From positions 61,217,001 to 61,281,000 of the forward strand of contig CM073887.1 in assembly GCA_037176705.1 (NCBI GenBank): a DNA stretch of 64,000 bases, given 5' to 3'. The notes below the pieces were generated by a model. It made no database searches. It had not been told where the DNA came from and worked only from the letters and a program-made list of their open reading frames with translations. Positions 30,971 to 40,154 of the stretch are shown piece after piece. The translations under genes and the position numbers were made by a program. The DNA comes from Molossus alvarezi (Eukaryota > Chordata > Mammalia > Chiroptera > Molossidae). Positions within the stretch are counted from its first letter, which is position 1. The number at the start of each line of letters is the position of its first letter.

Positions 30971-33900
30971 CTGCCGGGAAGGAAGAGGGGCCGTTGAGCA
31001 CCTGGCCCTCCGACCCCTGAGACCTCCCAGCACTCTTCCTCCTTTCCTGGGAACCCCATCCCTCAGGATCTATCCTTTCTTTACTCCTGGCCATTCCCAG
31101 GACCCCTCTCCAGGGACTCCTAGGCCCTTCCCTGGAAGCTCAGCTCCAGATTCCCGACCCTTCCCTCGATGTTTCTTTTTCTTTGCACCCTTCCATCCCC
31201 CTCCCAGAGCTCCCCATGTGCGCCTGACCCTAAGAACCCATGCCTTCAGAGTGCCGGCCCAACCTGGGGATTCCCTCTTCCAGAGTGCGAAACCCGCTCA
31301 CGGTCTCCAGGTTCTAACTCCAGGACCCTCGCTTGGATCCTCCCCTCAGTCTCTCCCCAAGGCCCCGCCCCTCCTCCTCCCCTTACTCACACACGCTCCC
31401 GTAGCACCGCCTCCCGGGCCGCGCAGGCTCCCCCCTCGGCCTCGGCCGCGCGTGCGCGCCGCTGCTCCTCTTCCAGCAGCCGCGTAGACTCAGTGGCCGC
31501 TGCCTCCCACCGCGCCAGGGCTTCTGCGGGCGCAGCGGGCGCGGTCAGGCTGGAGATCAGACTCCAAACCCCGCGCGTGCCGGCGTCGGAGTTTATAGTC
31601 TGCCTACTATTTGCGTGCTTTGCTTTATTTGAATTAAATGTGTGTGCTGTTTACATGGCCTTTATGTGTCATTTGCATAGTTTTCAATGCTTATGAAAGT
31701 CGTTTACATGGCGTTTGTACATTTTGTGGCATTTGCGTTTTTGTGACCTTTACATGTTACGTGCATTTCTTTAATAAGTTCTCGCGTTCATTTGCATGTC
31801 GTTTGTATTATGTTTGCACCGGTGCCTGTTATTTGCGTAGCTAGGAACCTTCTAGGTTCCTCCCACCTTTAGCCCTGTCCAACACGCTTACGCCCCAACA
31901 CACCTGTCAGCGCCCCGTTCTCGACCCCCATCTGAGTCCCCTGTGCCTTGGCCTCGTCCATCTCAGTCTTCAGTGTCATCAGATGGGTCTGAAGCCGGCT
32001 CTGCGGAGTGGAAGGGAAGTGAGGGGGGATCCTGGGAGGGGCAGAAGGAGTGAATTGGCCCTGCTCTTTCTAGGGGAGACTGACATGACACTGGTGTTCC
32101 CTGAGCTTTGTTGGAATGTCCTTTGAGGTCCTGTAGTTGTGAAACACAGAAATGGCTGCTGGAGTCTGGGGTACCGCGTGGTGACAGCTACCTGCCTAGA
32201 AAGAGGTCTCTGCCTAGGTCTACGGCCCCCCAACCCCAAGCCATGGGGATGTGGAAAGGGTTTAGCTCTGCAGTCAGACTGCGGTTCCAATCTCAGCTAC
32301 ATCTAGACTTGCTGACTGGGGTTTAAAACCAACACAAGTCCATTTGGTTGTTGGCAGTGATTGGGTTTGTGGGTTGTTTGTCACCTCTGGGAGAGATTCT
32401 GCAAAGCAACTAGCCTGGCCTCAGAGCATCCTCCATTAGAAGGCAAATCAGGATTTGAACCAAGGGCAGGCTGCTCTTAACTTTGGCTGTTCCAGGCCCT
32501 TCCCTTAGGTAAGCAAGAAGTGGGTAAGGGGTCTGCTTTAGTTTTTAAAACTCACATGCTGCCCTGGCCAATTTGGCTCAGCAGTTAGAGCGACAGCCCA
32601 CAGACCAGAGAATCCGGGGTTCAGTTCCCACTAAGGGCAGGTACCTTGGTTGCAGTTTGTCCCCAGCCCCGGTTGGGGTCGTGTGGTTGGCAACCACTCG
32701 ATGTGTCTCTCTCACATCCATGTTTCTCTCTCTCTCTCTCTCTCTCTCTTCCCACCTCTCTCCCTCCTACTCTATCTGAAGATAAATGCAAAATTTTCCT
32801 TGGGTGACGAGGATAAAAAAACAAAACAAAAAAAACACAAAAACTCACATGCTGCCCAACCTCTGCTGGGACCAGTACACAGAAGTACACAGTAGTTAAT
32901 AAACATGAATGGTTGGGACTTTGAGGATGGTTCTTCTGTGAGGCCTAGGGCTGGGAAGGGTTAAGAAAGTATTTGAGACTTCTAAAAATTCTGCTGCCTT
33001 GTGTGCTTCTTCTCTAGCTCTCTAAACATACTCTTTTATTTCTCTGACTCCTCTTCACCTTCTCTCCCACTCCCACAAAGTTCTAGCCTAAGTCCTCTTC
33101 TCTCTGTAAGTTCATCCCTTTCACATTTGTACGGCTCTGTCAGTTCTGTATCTCCCACATGCTTCATCTCCTCCAATGTTCCAGGTCCATATTTGAAATT
33201 ATTTACCAAGGACGCCACTTGAAGCCCTCTGGCACTACAACCTAAGTGGATCTGGATCTTAATCCCTCTTCCCTTCATTAAAACAAATGATTCAAAACCT
33301 GGAAACAAGGTGACAGGATTACGAGTGCGGTTTCTTTGCGCCCTGCGGCGCGAGAGCAGTGGTTCTCAAAGTGCGGTCCTGGACCAGCAGCACCAGTCGC
33401 ACTTGGGAACTTGTTAGAAACGCAAATTCTCAGGTCCTACCCGAGATCTACTGAGTCGGAAACTCTGGGGGTAAGGTCCAGAAATCTATGCTTTCACAAG
33501 CCCTCCATGTGATTCTGATGATCAAACAAACCAGATCTTAAGTTTTACCCCCACAGCCCTTTGTGGAGCTGTTCCCTCTGTTTCCATGACCAATGCCAGA
33601 GATTAAGCCCCTATCCCCTTTTTCCTGAATTTTTACAACAGCCCCTACCTGGTTTTTTGTAATAAACTCAGTCTACACAGAGGCTGCTGGAAAAATATCC
33701 CCAAGACCTCAAAAAAAAAAAAAAAAAAAAAGTGAAGGAGGTGGCCAGAGGAAAAGGGAGGAACTGGCTGGTACCTCCTCCAAGAAGCCAACTTTAGCCT
33801 CCTAATTACAGGTGACATGAATGTCCTTTTCCCGAAATAGGGCTGGGACACTGGCTGTAGGAGGTGGGCACCTGGGGGAAAGGATAAAAGGTTTTCCCCA

Positions 33901-34971
33901 GGTGGGCTCAGGGGTCTGGGGCTTCTCTATCCACCACTGTTTATCTGGCAAATAGCAGAGGACAGTGGGGCCTTCTAGATCAGAGGGTGTGCTCAAGGGT
34001 GAACTGACATTGCATGAGTTGGGGTTATGATGCTGTTTTCATTCCCACTGAAGAACTAGGGAAACTGCCCAGGCTCAGTGAAGCTCAGTAGGCTGAACGT
34101 CCTCTGGCACACTGAAGGGTTGCCAGTTCTACCCGAGGGGGCACATGCCTGGGTTGGGGGCTCAATCTCCAGTAGGTGGCAAGCAGGAGGCAGCCAGTGG
34201 ATCTTCTGCTCTCACATCCTCTCTCTAAAAATCAATTAAAAAATATTTTTTTTTAGAAAAAAATTTCTTTGGGTTAATCCTCACTTGAGGATATTTTTCC
34301 ATTGGTTTTTAGATAGACTGGAAAGGAGGGAGAGAGGGAGAGAGAGAGAGGGAAAGAAACATCAATGTTTCTCTCACATCGATTGGTTGCCTTTCACACG
34401 ACCTGGGATCCAATCTGCAACCCAGGTATGTGCCCTTGACCAGTAGAAGAGCGGGACCCTTCCATCCCTAGGCTGATGCTCTAACCTCTGAGCCAAGCCG
34501 GCCAGGACTAAAAATTAAAATAAAATAAAAAGAATTGGGGAAACCAAGGCACAGGGTTGGGGGTGGGGAAATCCCTGTGTGCCTGTGTGTGCAGCACCTC
34601 CCACTTTTTGGATGCCCCAGCCCCCAACACTGCCGACATACCTGGTGGCCCTCACAGGCCCTTAGAGCCTCCTCCAGCTCCCGATGGACACCCTTGGCCT
34701 GGTCCAGCTGCTTGGCCAGAGCTTCCTCTCGTTGAGCAGCCTCTGCCAACTGTCGCTGCAACTCCTGGAGCTCCCACAAAGGGATCCCGGGGGGCACCGT
34801 GGCATTGACTCTGGGCTCCAGCTCAGGGCAGTGAGACCCTCTGGAGGCCGCGGCGGCCAGATTCCAGGCCAGTAGGGCTGCCCCCGCCGCAGCTGCCGCC
34901 AGGAACACCGCAGCCCCACACAGGGCAAGCACCCGCCAAGCGTACCCCGGCTCTGGCCCCAGCTCAGCCAT
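30820..34971 (-). CDS. CCDC194: CCDC194, coiled-coil domain-containing 194 (complete, 236 aa)
   Basis: Function unknown; gene order PLVAP-CCDC194-BST2 supports orthology. Coding exons are 34642-34971, 31904-32000, 31391-31523 and 30820-30970 (711 nt with stop, frame closed at every junction). The protein starts MAELGPEPG. It has an Ala/Leu-rich signal-anchor at about residues 14-40, one sequon (NAT) and a coiled coil from about residue 66 (LQELQRQLAEAAQREEALAK). It ends in a Pro/Arg/Ser-rich basic tail (residues about 200-236; RSRPRPSPRSRSRPRP). Topology is that of a type II membrane protein, as in PLVAP and BST2. Exon 3 lies in a CpG-rich patch. Donors and acceptors are canonical GT-AG, and nothing suggests inactivation. 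Confidence 0.9.
31391..31523 (-). CDS. CCDC194: CCDC194 exon 3
   Basis: 133 nt, acceptor GCCCGCAG, donor GTGAGT, phase 2 end. Encodes an Ala/Arg/Glu-rich helix (EALARWEAAATESTRLLEEE). High CpG content. Confidence 0.87.
31600..31860. repeat. Degenerate T-rich tandem repeat with two octamer motifs
   Basis: Recurring TTTACATG(G)C, CATTTGC and GTTTGTA units in CCDC194 intron 2. ATTTGCAT (POU octamer, antisense) occurs exactly at 31671-31678 and 31790-31797. Confidence 0.5.
31904..32000 (-). CDS. CCDC194: CCDC194 exon 2
   Basis: 97 nt, acceptor CTCCGCAG, donor GTGTGT, phase 1 end. Encodes SRLQTHLMTLKTEMDEAKAQ, a coiled-coil segment. Confidence 0.88.
32562..32816 (+). mobile_element. Ves SINE, type A, CCDC194 intron 1
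   Basis: Duplication AAAACTCACATGCTGCC on both sides. Its 3' stem has a 3-bp insertion (GGGTGACGAGGAT). Confidence 0.93.
33359..33535 (+). mobile_element. MER5A-like hAT DNA transposon fossil
   Basis: AGTGGTTCTCAAAGTGCGGTC, GGGAACTTGTTAGAAACGCA, GAAACTCTGGGGGTAAGG and CAAGCCCTCCATGTGATTCT follow the MER5A consensus order. Confidence 0.8.
33540..33731 (+). other. Possible retroposed 3' end with AATAAA and poly(A)
   Basis: AATAAA at 33661-33666 is followed about 45 nt later by an uninterrupted A21 tract (33711-33731), the layout of a reverse-transcribed polyadenylated RNA. No parent gene was recognised. Confidence 0.3.
34070..34240 (+). mobile_element. Ves SINE, type B, diverged
   Basis: GAAGCTCAGTAGGCTGAACG head, GGCACATGCCTGGGTTGGGG middle, CTCTAAAAATCAATTAAA tail. 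Confidence 0.75.
34276..34507 (-). mobile_element. Ves SINE, type A
   Basis: ATCCTCACTTGAGGATATTT to GCCAAGCCGGCCAGGAC. About 135 bp downstream of the CCDC194 exon 1 donor. Confidence 0.9.
34642..34971 (-). CDS. CCDC194: CCDC194 exon 1
   Basis: 110 codons from ATG 34971. An upstream in-frame Met at 35022 exists, but the alignment to the human protein favours 34971. Phase 0 end at donor GTATGT. Confidence 0.9.
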
Positions 34972-35149
34972 GCCGCCATCCACAGCTCTGGCCTCAGACG
35001 TCCACAAGCATTTAATTGGCACCTTGGGACGCCAGGGACATCCACGGGTCCGCCCAGCCAGGGTGTGTTTCCCGTCTTTGGGAGGGGCTGGCTGCCCACC
35101 AGGGGCCAGGCTAGGCTACTGGAGCCCAGGATAGGACTGGATCCTGAGT

Positions 35150-35280
35150 TCCAGTCCTGCCTCTGCCTTCTGCATGCTGTCCTCTGAGCCTCAGTTTGCC
35201 CCTTTGTGAAGTGGGGATGATAGTAGGTCCTTAGGGCTTAGTGACAATCACATGAGCACATCCAGGCAAAGCACCCTTCA
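35150..35280 (+). repeat. MIR fragment
   Basis: GAGCCTCAGTTTGCCCCTTT and GTGAAGTGGGGATGATAGTA in MIR order, upstream of CCDC194. Confidence 0.6.
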
Positions 35281-35414
35281 GCACAGGGGACTTGGTGAGG
35301 GGCTAAGGGCATATTGTCTCCATTCTGTTCATGGGGAAAACCGAGGTTGGAAGACTAAAGACTACTCCGACTGAAGTTGGTCTAAGTCAGAATATCACAC
35401 TTTTATTTTTTTGC

Positions 35415-35651
35415 ATCCGCACCCGAGGAGATTTTTCCATTTTTTGTTCAGATAGAGTGGGAGGGAGAGAGAGGAAGAGAGAGAGAGAAACATCGACGTA
35501 AAAGAGAAACATCAAGTGGTTGCCACCCGCACAACCCAACCAGGGCCAGGGACAAACTGAAACCAAGATACATGCCCTTAGCGGGAACTGAACTTGGGTC
35601 TCTCTGGACCGCAGGCCGATGCTCTAACTGCTGAGCCAAACCGACCAGGGC
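35415..35651 (-). mobile_element. Ves SINE, type A
   Basis: Duplication CAGAATATCACACTTTT flanks it. 5' end at GCCAAACCGACCAGGGC. Confidence 0.93.
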
Positions 35652-35670
35652 AGAATATCACACTTTTAAA

Positions 35671-35883
35671 AAATATATTTTTCTTTATTGATTTTAGAGA
35701 GAGAGAGGAAGGAGAGGGAGAAAGAGATAGAAACATTGATGAGAGAGAACAGTGATTGGCTGCCTCCTGCATGCCCCCCACTGGGGATTGGCCTGCAACC
35801 TGGGCATGTGCCCTGACAGAGAATCGAACCGAGGCCTCTTGGTGCATGAGTTGATGCTCAACCCCTGAGCCACCCTGGCCAGG
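35671..35883 (-). mobile_element. Ves SINE, type B
   Basis: TCTTTATTGATTTTAGAGAG to GAGCCACCCTGGCCAGGC. Confidence 0.9.
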
Positions 35884-36124
35884 CAGGCTGTCACACTTTC
35901 TGTGACCAACTCTGAGGGCAAAGGGTAGACTCAAGGGTGGACCAGCCCCATCTCTCTGACTGTTCTTCACTGGATCACCAGGGGGCGATCTTGCAACATG
36001 AATCAGATCCAGGCCAGTTTACAACGTCCTTCTCAGAATCAAATCTCCTCCTCCTCTGCCCTGCCCCCTTCATCTCCTCCTGGACGTCTTTCTTTTTTTT
36101 CCTTCCTCCATTTAAAACAAAAAT

Positions 36125-36316
36125 GTGGTTTTTATTGATTTTTTAGAAAGAGAGGAAGGGAGAGAAACATCGTTGTGAGAGAGATACATCAATCGTCTGC
36201 CTTCTGCATGCACCCTACTGGGGTTCAAGCCCCAAACCCAGGCATGTACACTGACTGGAAATCAAATCAGGACCTCTCAGTCCATGGGATGACGCTCAAC
36301 CCACTGAGCCACACTG
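36125..36316 (-). mobile_element. Ves SINE, type B
   Basis: GGTTTTTATTGATTTTTTAG to GAGCCACACTGGCA. Confidence 0.88.
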
Positions 36317-36777
36317 GCATTTTTATCTCCTTTTCCACCTCCTCCCTACTTCCCCCTCTTTCTTTGACCCCCCACTTTGCCTCACCCTCTACCCTTTGCC
36401 CCTTCCTAATGTGTCACTCTCGTCCCCCTCCTCTTTCTTCTTCCCCTGCAAGACCTCTAGCTCACCTTTGACATTCTTTCCTTCTCCTAGGCACCCTCCA
36501 GCCCTCCTCAATCTTTTCTGGCAAGCACCTTCCCACCCCAGGGCCTTTGCATTGGCTGTTCCCTCTGCCAGAGGGCCCTTATCTCCCTCTGTGACCAACT
36601 GTCCCCCATCCTTCATCCATGGATGTATCTCCCCTTCCAGAACTCTTCCCTCTCCCACTACCTGAGGCTCCTTTTGATCAGCTCTCTCAGGTCTGCTGTA
36701 CTTTTCCATGGTGTTTGACTGATTCCCAGCTGCCTCCCATATCAGACAGGGTGAATGCCTAAAGAGCAAAACTCAGC

Positions 36778-36968
36778 CGGGCTGGTGTGGCTCAGTGGTT
36801 GAACACGGACCATACACCAAGAGGTCGTTGGTTTGATTCCCAGTCAGGGCACATGCCCAGGTTGTGGGCCAAATCCCCTATGGGAGGCATGCAGGAGGAG
36901 GCCAATTGATGTTCAATCTCATCGATGTTACTATCTCTCTCTCCCTCTGTTTCTAAAATCAATAAAGG
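36778..36968 (+). mobile_element. Ves SINE, type B
   Basis: CCGGGCTGGTGTGGCTCAGT head, TTTCTAAAATCAATAAAGG tail. The stretches 36317-36777 and 36969-37747 around it hold no gene; C/T-rich DNA and a MIR-like piece near 37130-37180 were seen. Confidence 0.9.
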
Positions 36969-37747
36969 AAAAAAAAGTAAAGCTCACGTCTGCCCGGTTC
37001 CCACTGCCCCGGCCTGGGCCTGGTACACAGTAGTTGTGCAAGAAATGTGAGCTGAGTAAACACTGTGAACTAGAATCTCAGTGTCCTCACCACCCCCAAA
37101 CCCCCTACTCCCATCCCTCTTATTCCATGTGAAGAAATCAAAGCCCAGAGAGGCTAAGTCTCAGGCCAGAGACACACAGCAGCCATGTGTCACTTCCAGA
37201 TTCCTGCTGGAGTTGGAACCTCTACAGACCTGCAGTACATGAGTCCTGACTTCTCAACCCCTGGCTCACTTGGCCACAGGTAGAAAGGGAAGTGGGCAGT
37301 TTTAGGAAGGAGAAAGGTTTATAACTGGGCATTGTGTGAGAGTTTAGGAGGAGAAATTGAGGTCAAAGTTATCTTATTGGGCAAACCTAACCCCCTTCAT
37401 CAGTAAAACACAACCCAGGCCTGGGGGCTGGCAACACTGTTGTGGAACATTCTGGTAGCCCAAGCTGGGGGTAGGAGTGGAACATGGTGGGGAGGAAGTA
37501 CTGAGGTCATGTGGTCCTGTGGGAAGGGTTTGCTTCCTGAAAATCAAGGGTTCAATTACCTGAGCAGCTCAGAACCCTGAGCAAGTCCAGAAACTTCTCT
37601 GGACCTGTTTTTTTATTTATTAGATGGGGTTGTTGGTGGGGAGTAAAATGACTGTCACAGTAAAGAGACTTCATAATCTCCTACTGAACTCTCCTGCCAG
37701 CTGGGGAACAGAAGTGGGGGGGCACCCCAGGCTCACCCTCTAGAGCA

Positions 37748-37968
37748 TAGGTTCTCACTGGATGTAATTCTGACCCCCCAGGGACACTTAATAATAATAT
37801 CTGATGGCATTTTTTGTTGTCACAACCTGGGGGTAGGAGGCTATGGCACCTAGTGGGTGGAGGCCAGGGGTATGGCACAACATCCTACACATCCAGGGCA
37901 GACCCCACCACAGAGAGCACTCTAGCCCAAATGTCAACAGTGGGGAGGTTGAGGAACCTTGTCCTAGA
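37748..37968 (+). mobile_element. MER20-like hAT DNA transposon fossil
   Basis: GGTTCTCACTGGATG, CCCCCCAGGGACACTTAATA, TTTGTTGTCACAACCTGGGG, CCTAGTGGGTGGAGGCCAGG and AATGTCAACAGTGGGGAGGTT follow the MER20 consensus. Confidence 0.8.
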
Positions 37969-38424
37969 TTGCCAGAGTGAGGCAGGAAGGACACTGACAA
38001 GGCCCATGCACAGAGAAATGGTCTGGAAGGGTCGAGTGGTAAGCAAGGGGAAGGAAGGGGACAAGAGAGCCAGGGGGGCCTGTGGAAGGGATGGTGTTTG
38101 GGGGTCCCTGGGTGGACAGCAGGAGCCATAGAGGGGAGTCTATTGACTATCTGGTCTGGGACTGCAGGACCTGAGGGCAGTGCAGAATTTTAGGCAGACA
38201 CAAGGGTCCTGACCCTAGTGCCATGCACAGGAAGTTGCCTGGACAATAGTCGGGATTCCAGGAGAACTTGGAGGAAGGAAGATAACAGAAAAGGAAGGAA
38301 CTATGGGACATGGAAGGATCCAAGAGAGTGGGTGAAGGGTCAATCAGAATGGTGGCCTTCCATTTTAGAGAAGCAGAGACTCTCTGGAAGTGGGGTTCTG
38401 CAGGATGAATGAGTTAGGGGGATG

Positions 38425-38658
38425 GGCCCTGACCGGTTTAGCTCAGCGGTTAGAGTGAGTGTTGGTCCACGAACCAAAGAGTGGAGAACCACCCTGGTTC
38501 GTCCCCAGCCCTGGTCGGGGTCATGCGGGAGGCAACCAGTTGATGTGTTGCTTTTACTTCGATGTTTCTCTCTCTCTCTCTTTCTTTCCCTCTCTCTCCC
38601 TCCCACTCTATCTGAAGATAAATAGAAAAATATCCTCTGGTGAGGATTTAAAAAAAAA
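38425..38658 (+). mobile_element. Ves SINE, type A
   Basis: Duplication GAGTTAGGGGGAT on both sides. ATCCTCTGGTGAGGATTT end. Confidence 0.92.
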
Positions 38659-38774
38659 AGAGTTAGGGGGATAAAGAGGAGGGTAGATTGTGACAAAGGC
38701 CTGGCCTGGATATGTCTGCAGACCCAGGTTTAAATTCCAGCCCTGCATTTTCTTTCTATCTTTAAAATAAAAAA

Positions 38775-38961
38775 ATTATTTTCTTTATTGATTTTAGAGA
38801 GAGATAGAAACATCAATGAGAGAGAACATCGATTGACCACCTCCTGCATGCTCCCCACTGGGATTGGGCTCACAACCTGGGCATGTGCCCTGACCGGGAA
38901 TCAAACCAGCAGCCTCTTGATGCATAGGTCGATGCTCAACCACTGAGCCACACTGACCGAA
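38775..38961 (-). mobile_element. Ves SINE, type B
   Basis: TTTCTTTATTGATTTTAGAG to GAGCCACACTGACCG. Confidence 0.9.
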
Positions 38962-38974
38962 CTAATTTTTAATT

Positions 38975-39001
38975 TTTAATGGATTTTTAGAGAGGGAGGG
39001 A

Positions 39002-39035
<34 letters not shown>

Positions 39036-39147
39036 CTGATGGATGTGAGAGGGAAACATTGATTGGCTGCTTCCTGCCCTGACCAGGAATTGAACCTGCA
39101 ACTTTTCAGTGCATGGGATGATGCCCAACCAGCTGAGCCACACAGGC
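38975..39147 (-). mobile_element. Ves SINE, type B, shortened
   Basis: AATGGATTTTTAGAGAGGG, a long GA-repeat, then CAGCTGAGCCACACAGGCC. Confidence 0.85.
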
Positions 39148-39500
39148 CCTCAGGGCCAGCCCCACACTTGCCATGGGAGGGTATTGAGAACCAGGATAAG
39201 GAGTCCTTCGTGTCACAGCCTCCATTTCTTCATCGGAACCATGAGCACGAGGAGATCGGTGAGGAGATACTAGAATGCTGAGCACATAGTGGGCACTGAT
39301 GGAGGTACAGTCCTTCAAGATGATCCCAGTGGAGAAGAGGGCTGAGTAGGCAGTGGGTGGTACTTGACCAAACCCTGTGGTTTTCTGGAAACATTTTAGA
39401 GCAAGGAGGCCTGGGTGTAGATGTTAATGGGTCCCAGACACTTTAGAGTGACACAGTGATACTCCATGAACTTCAAAGTTCTTTCTCCCCAAAAGGGACA

Positions 39501-39506
39501 TTTATT
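39501..39506 (-). terminator. Polyadenylation signal, candidate for BST2
   Basis: AATAAA on the minus strand, 534 nt past the BST2 stop. The 39510-40039 stretch is then the likely 3' UTR. It contains no SINE, unlike its surroundings. Confidence 0.5.
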
Positions 39507-40039
39507 AGAACTCGAAGATCCCCAAAATGACTGTCCCTCAGAAACTGATAGCAAAAATAAAAGATGCTACCCCACTCCATGACCTGCCCAGCTTGGGGGT
39601 GAAGGGGGGCAGCCTTGGAGCAACTCTGATGCTTCTGCACTCCCAAGGCTACCGCATGAACCCCCTGCCCCCTGGCCCCCTTGCCCTCCCCACAACCATC
39701 CCCTCCCCGCAACCATGCTGCCAGGCTGCTCAGAACTGGCCAGGTCAGGGAAGCCAGAAGAAAACAGACGAGTCCAGGTTGTGGCCTAAAAGACAGTAAG
39801 GGGAACTCAGGGCAGAGTTGAGGTGGCTAGAACACAGGCCCTGCCCCTCCATAAGCCTTGCCCCGCTCCTGGACCCCTCCCTCCTCAATGAGGTTCCTCT
39901 CTCTCCCTCCCAAAGACCCATCTCCTCAGCGCCCAGCCCACCACCCCGCAGGCAGGCCACCACCCCAGGCCTTAACGGTCCCTGACTCCCTCCCATCCCT
40001 CTCCAGCTCCCCCTCCTTACCCGCTGGCTTCCTGGGACC

Positions 40040-40154
40040 TCAGGCCAGCAGAGCCTGGAGGCTCACGGCCAGGAGTAAAGTGATCACACAGCGGCTGAGG
40101 ATGTTTCCAGAGCTGGTGGAGCTGTTTTCCCCACCTGAGGCCTCATTTTCTTTT
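40040..40154 (-). CDS. BST2: BST2 exon 4 (GPI-signal exon)
   Basis: Acceptor TTCACCCTAG. Completes an Arg codon, then KENEASGGENSSTSSGN and the hydrophobic tail to TGA at 40040-40042. Confidence 0.88.
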
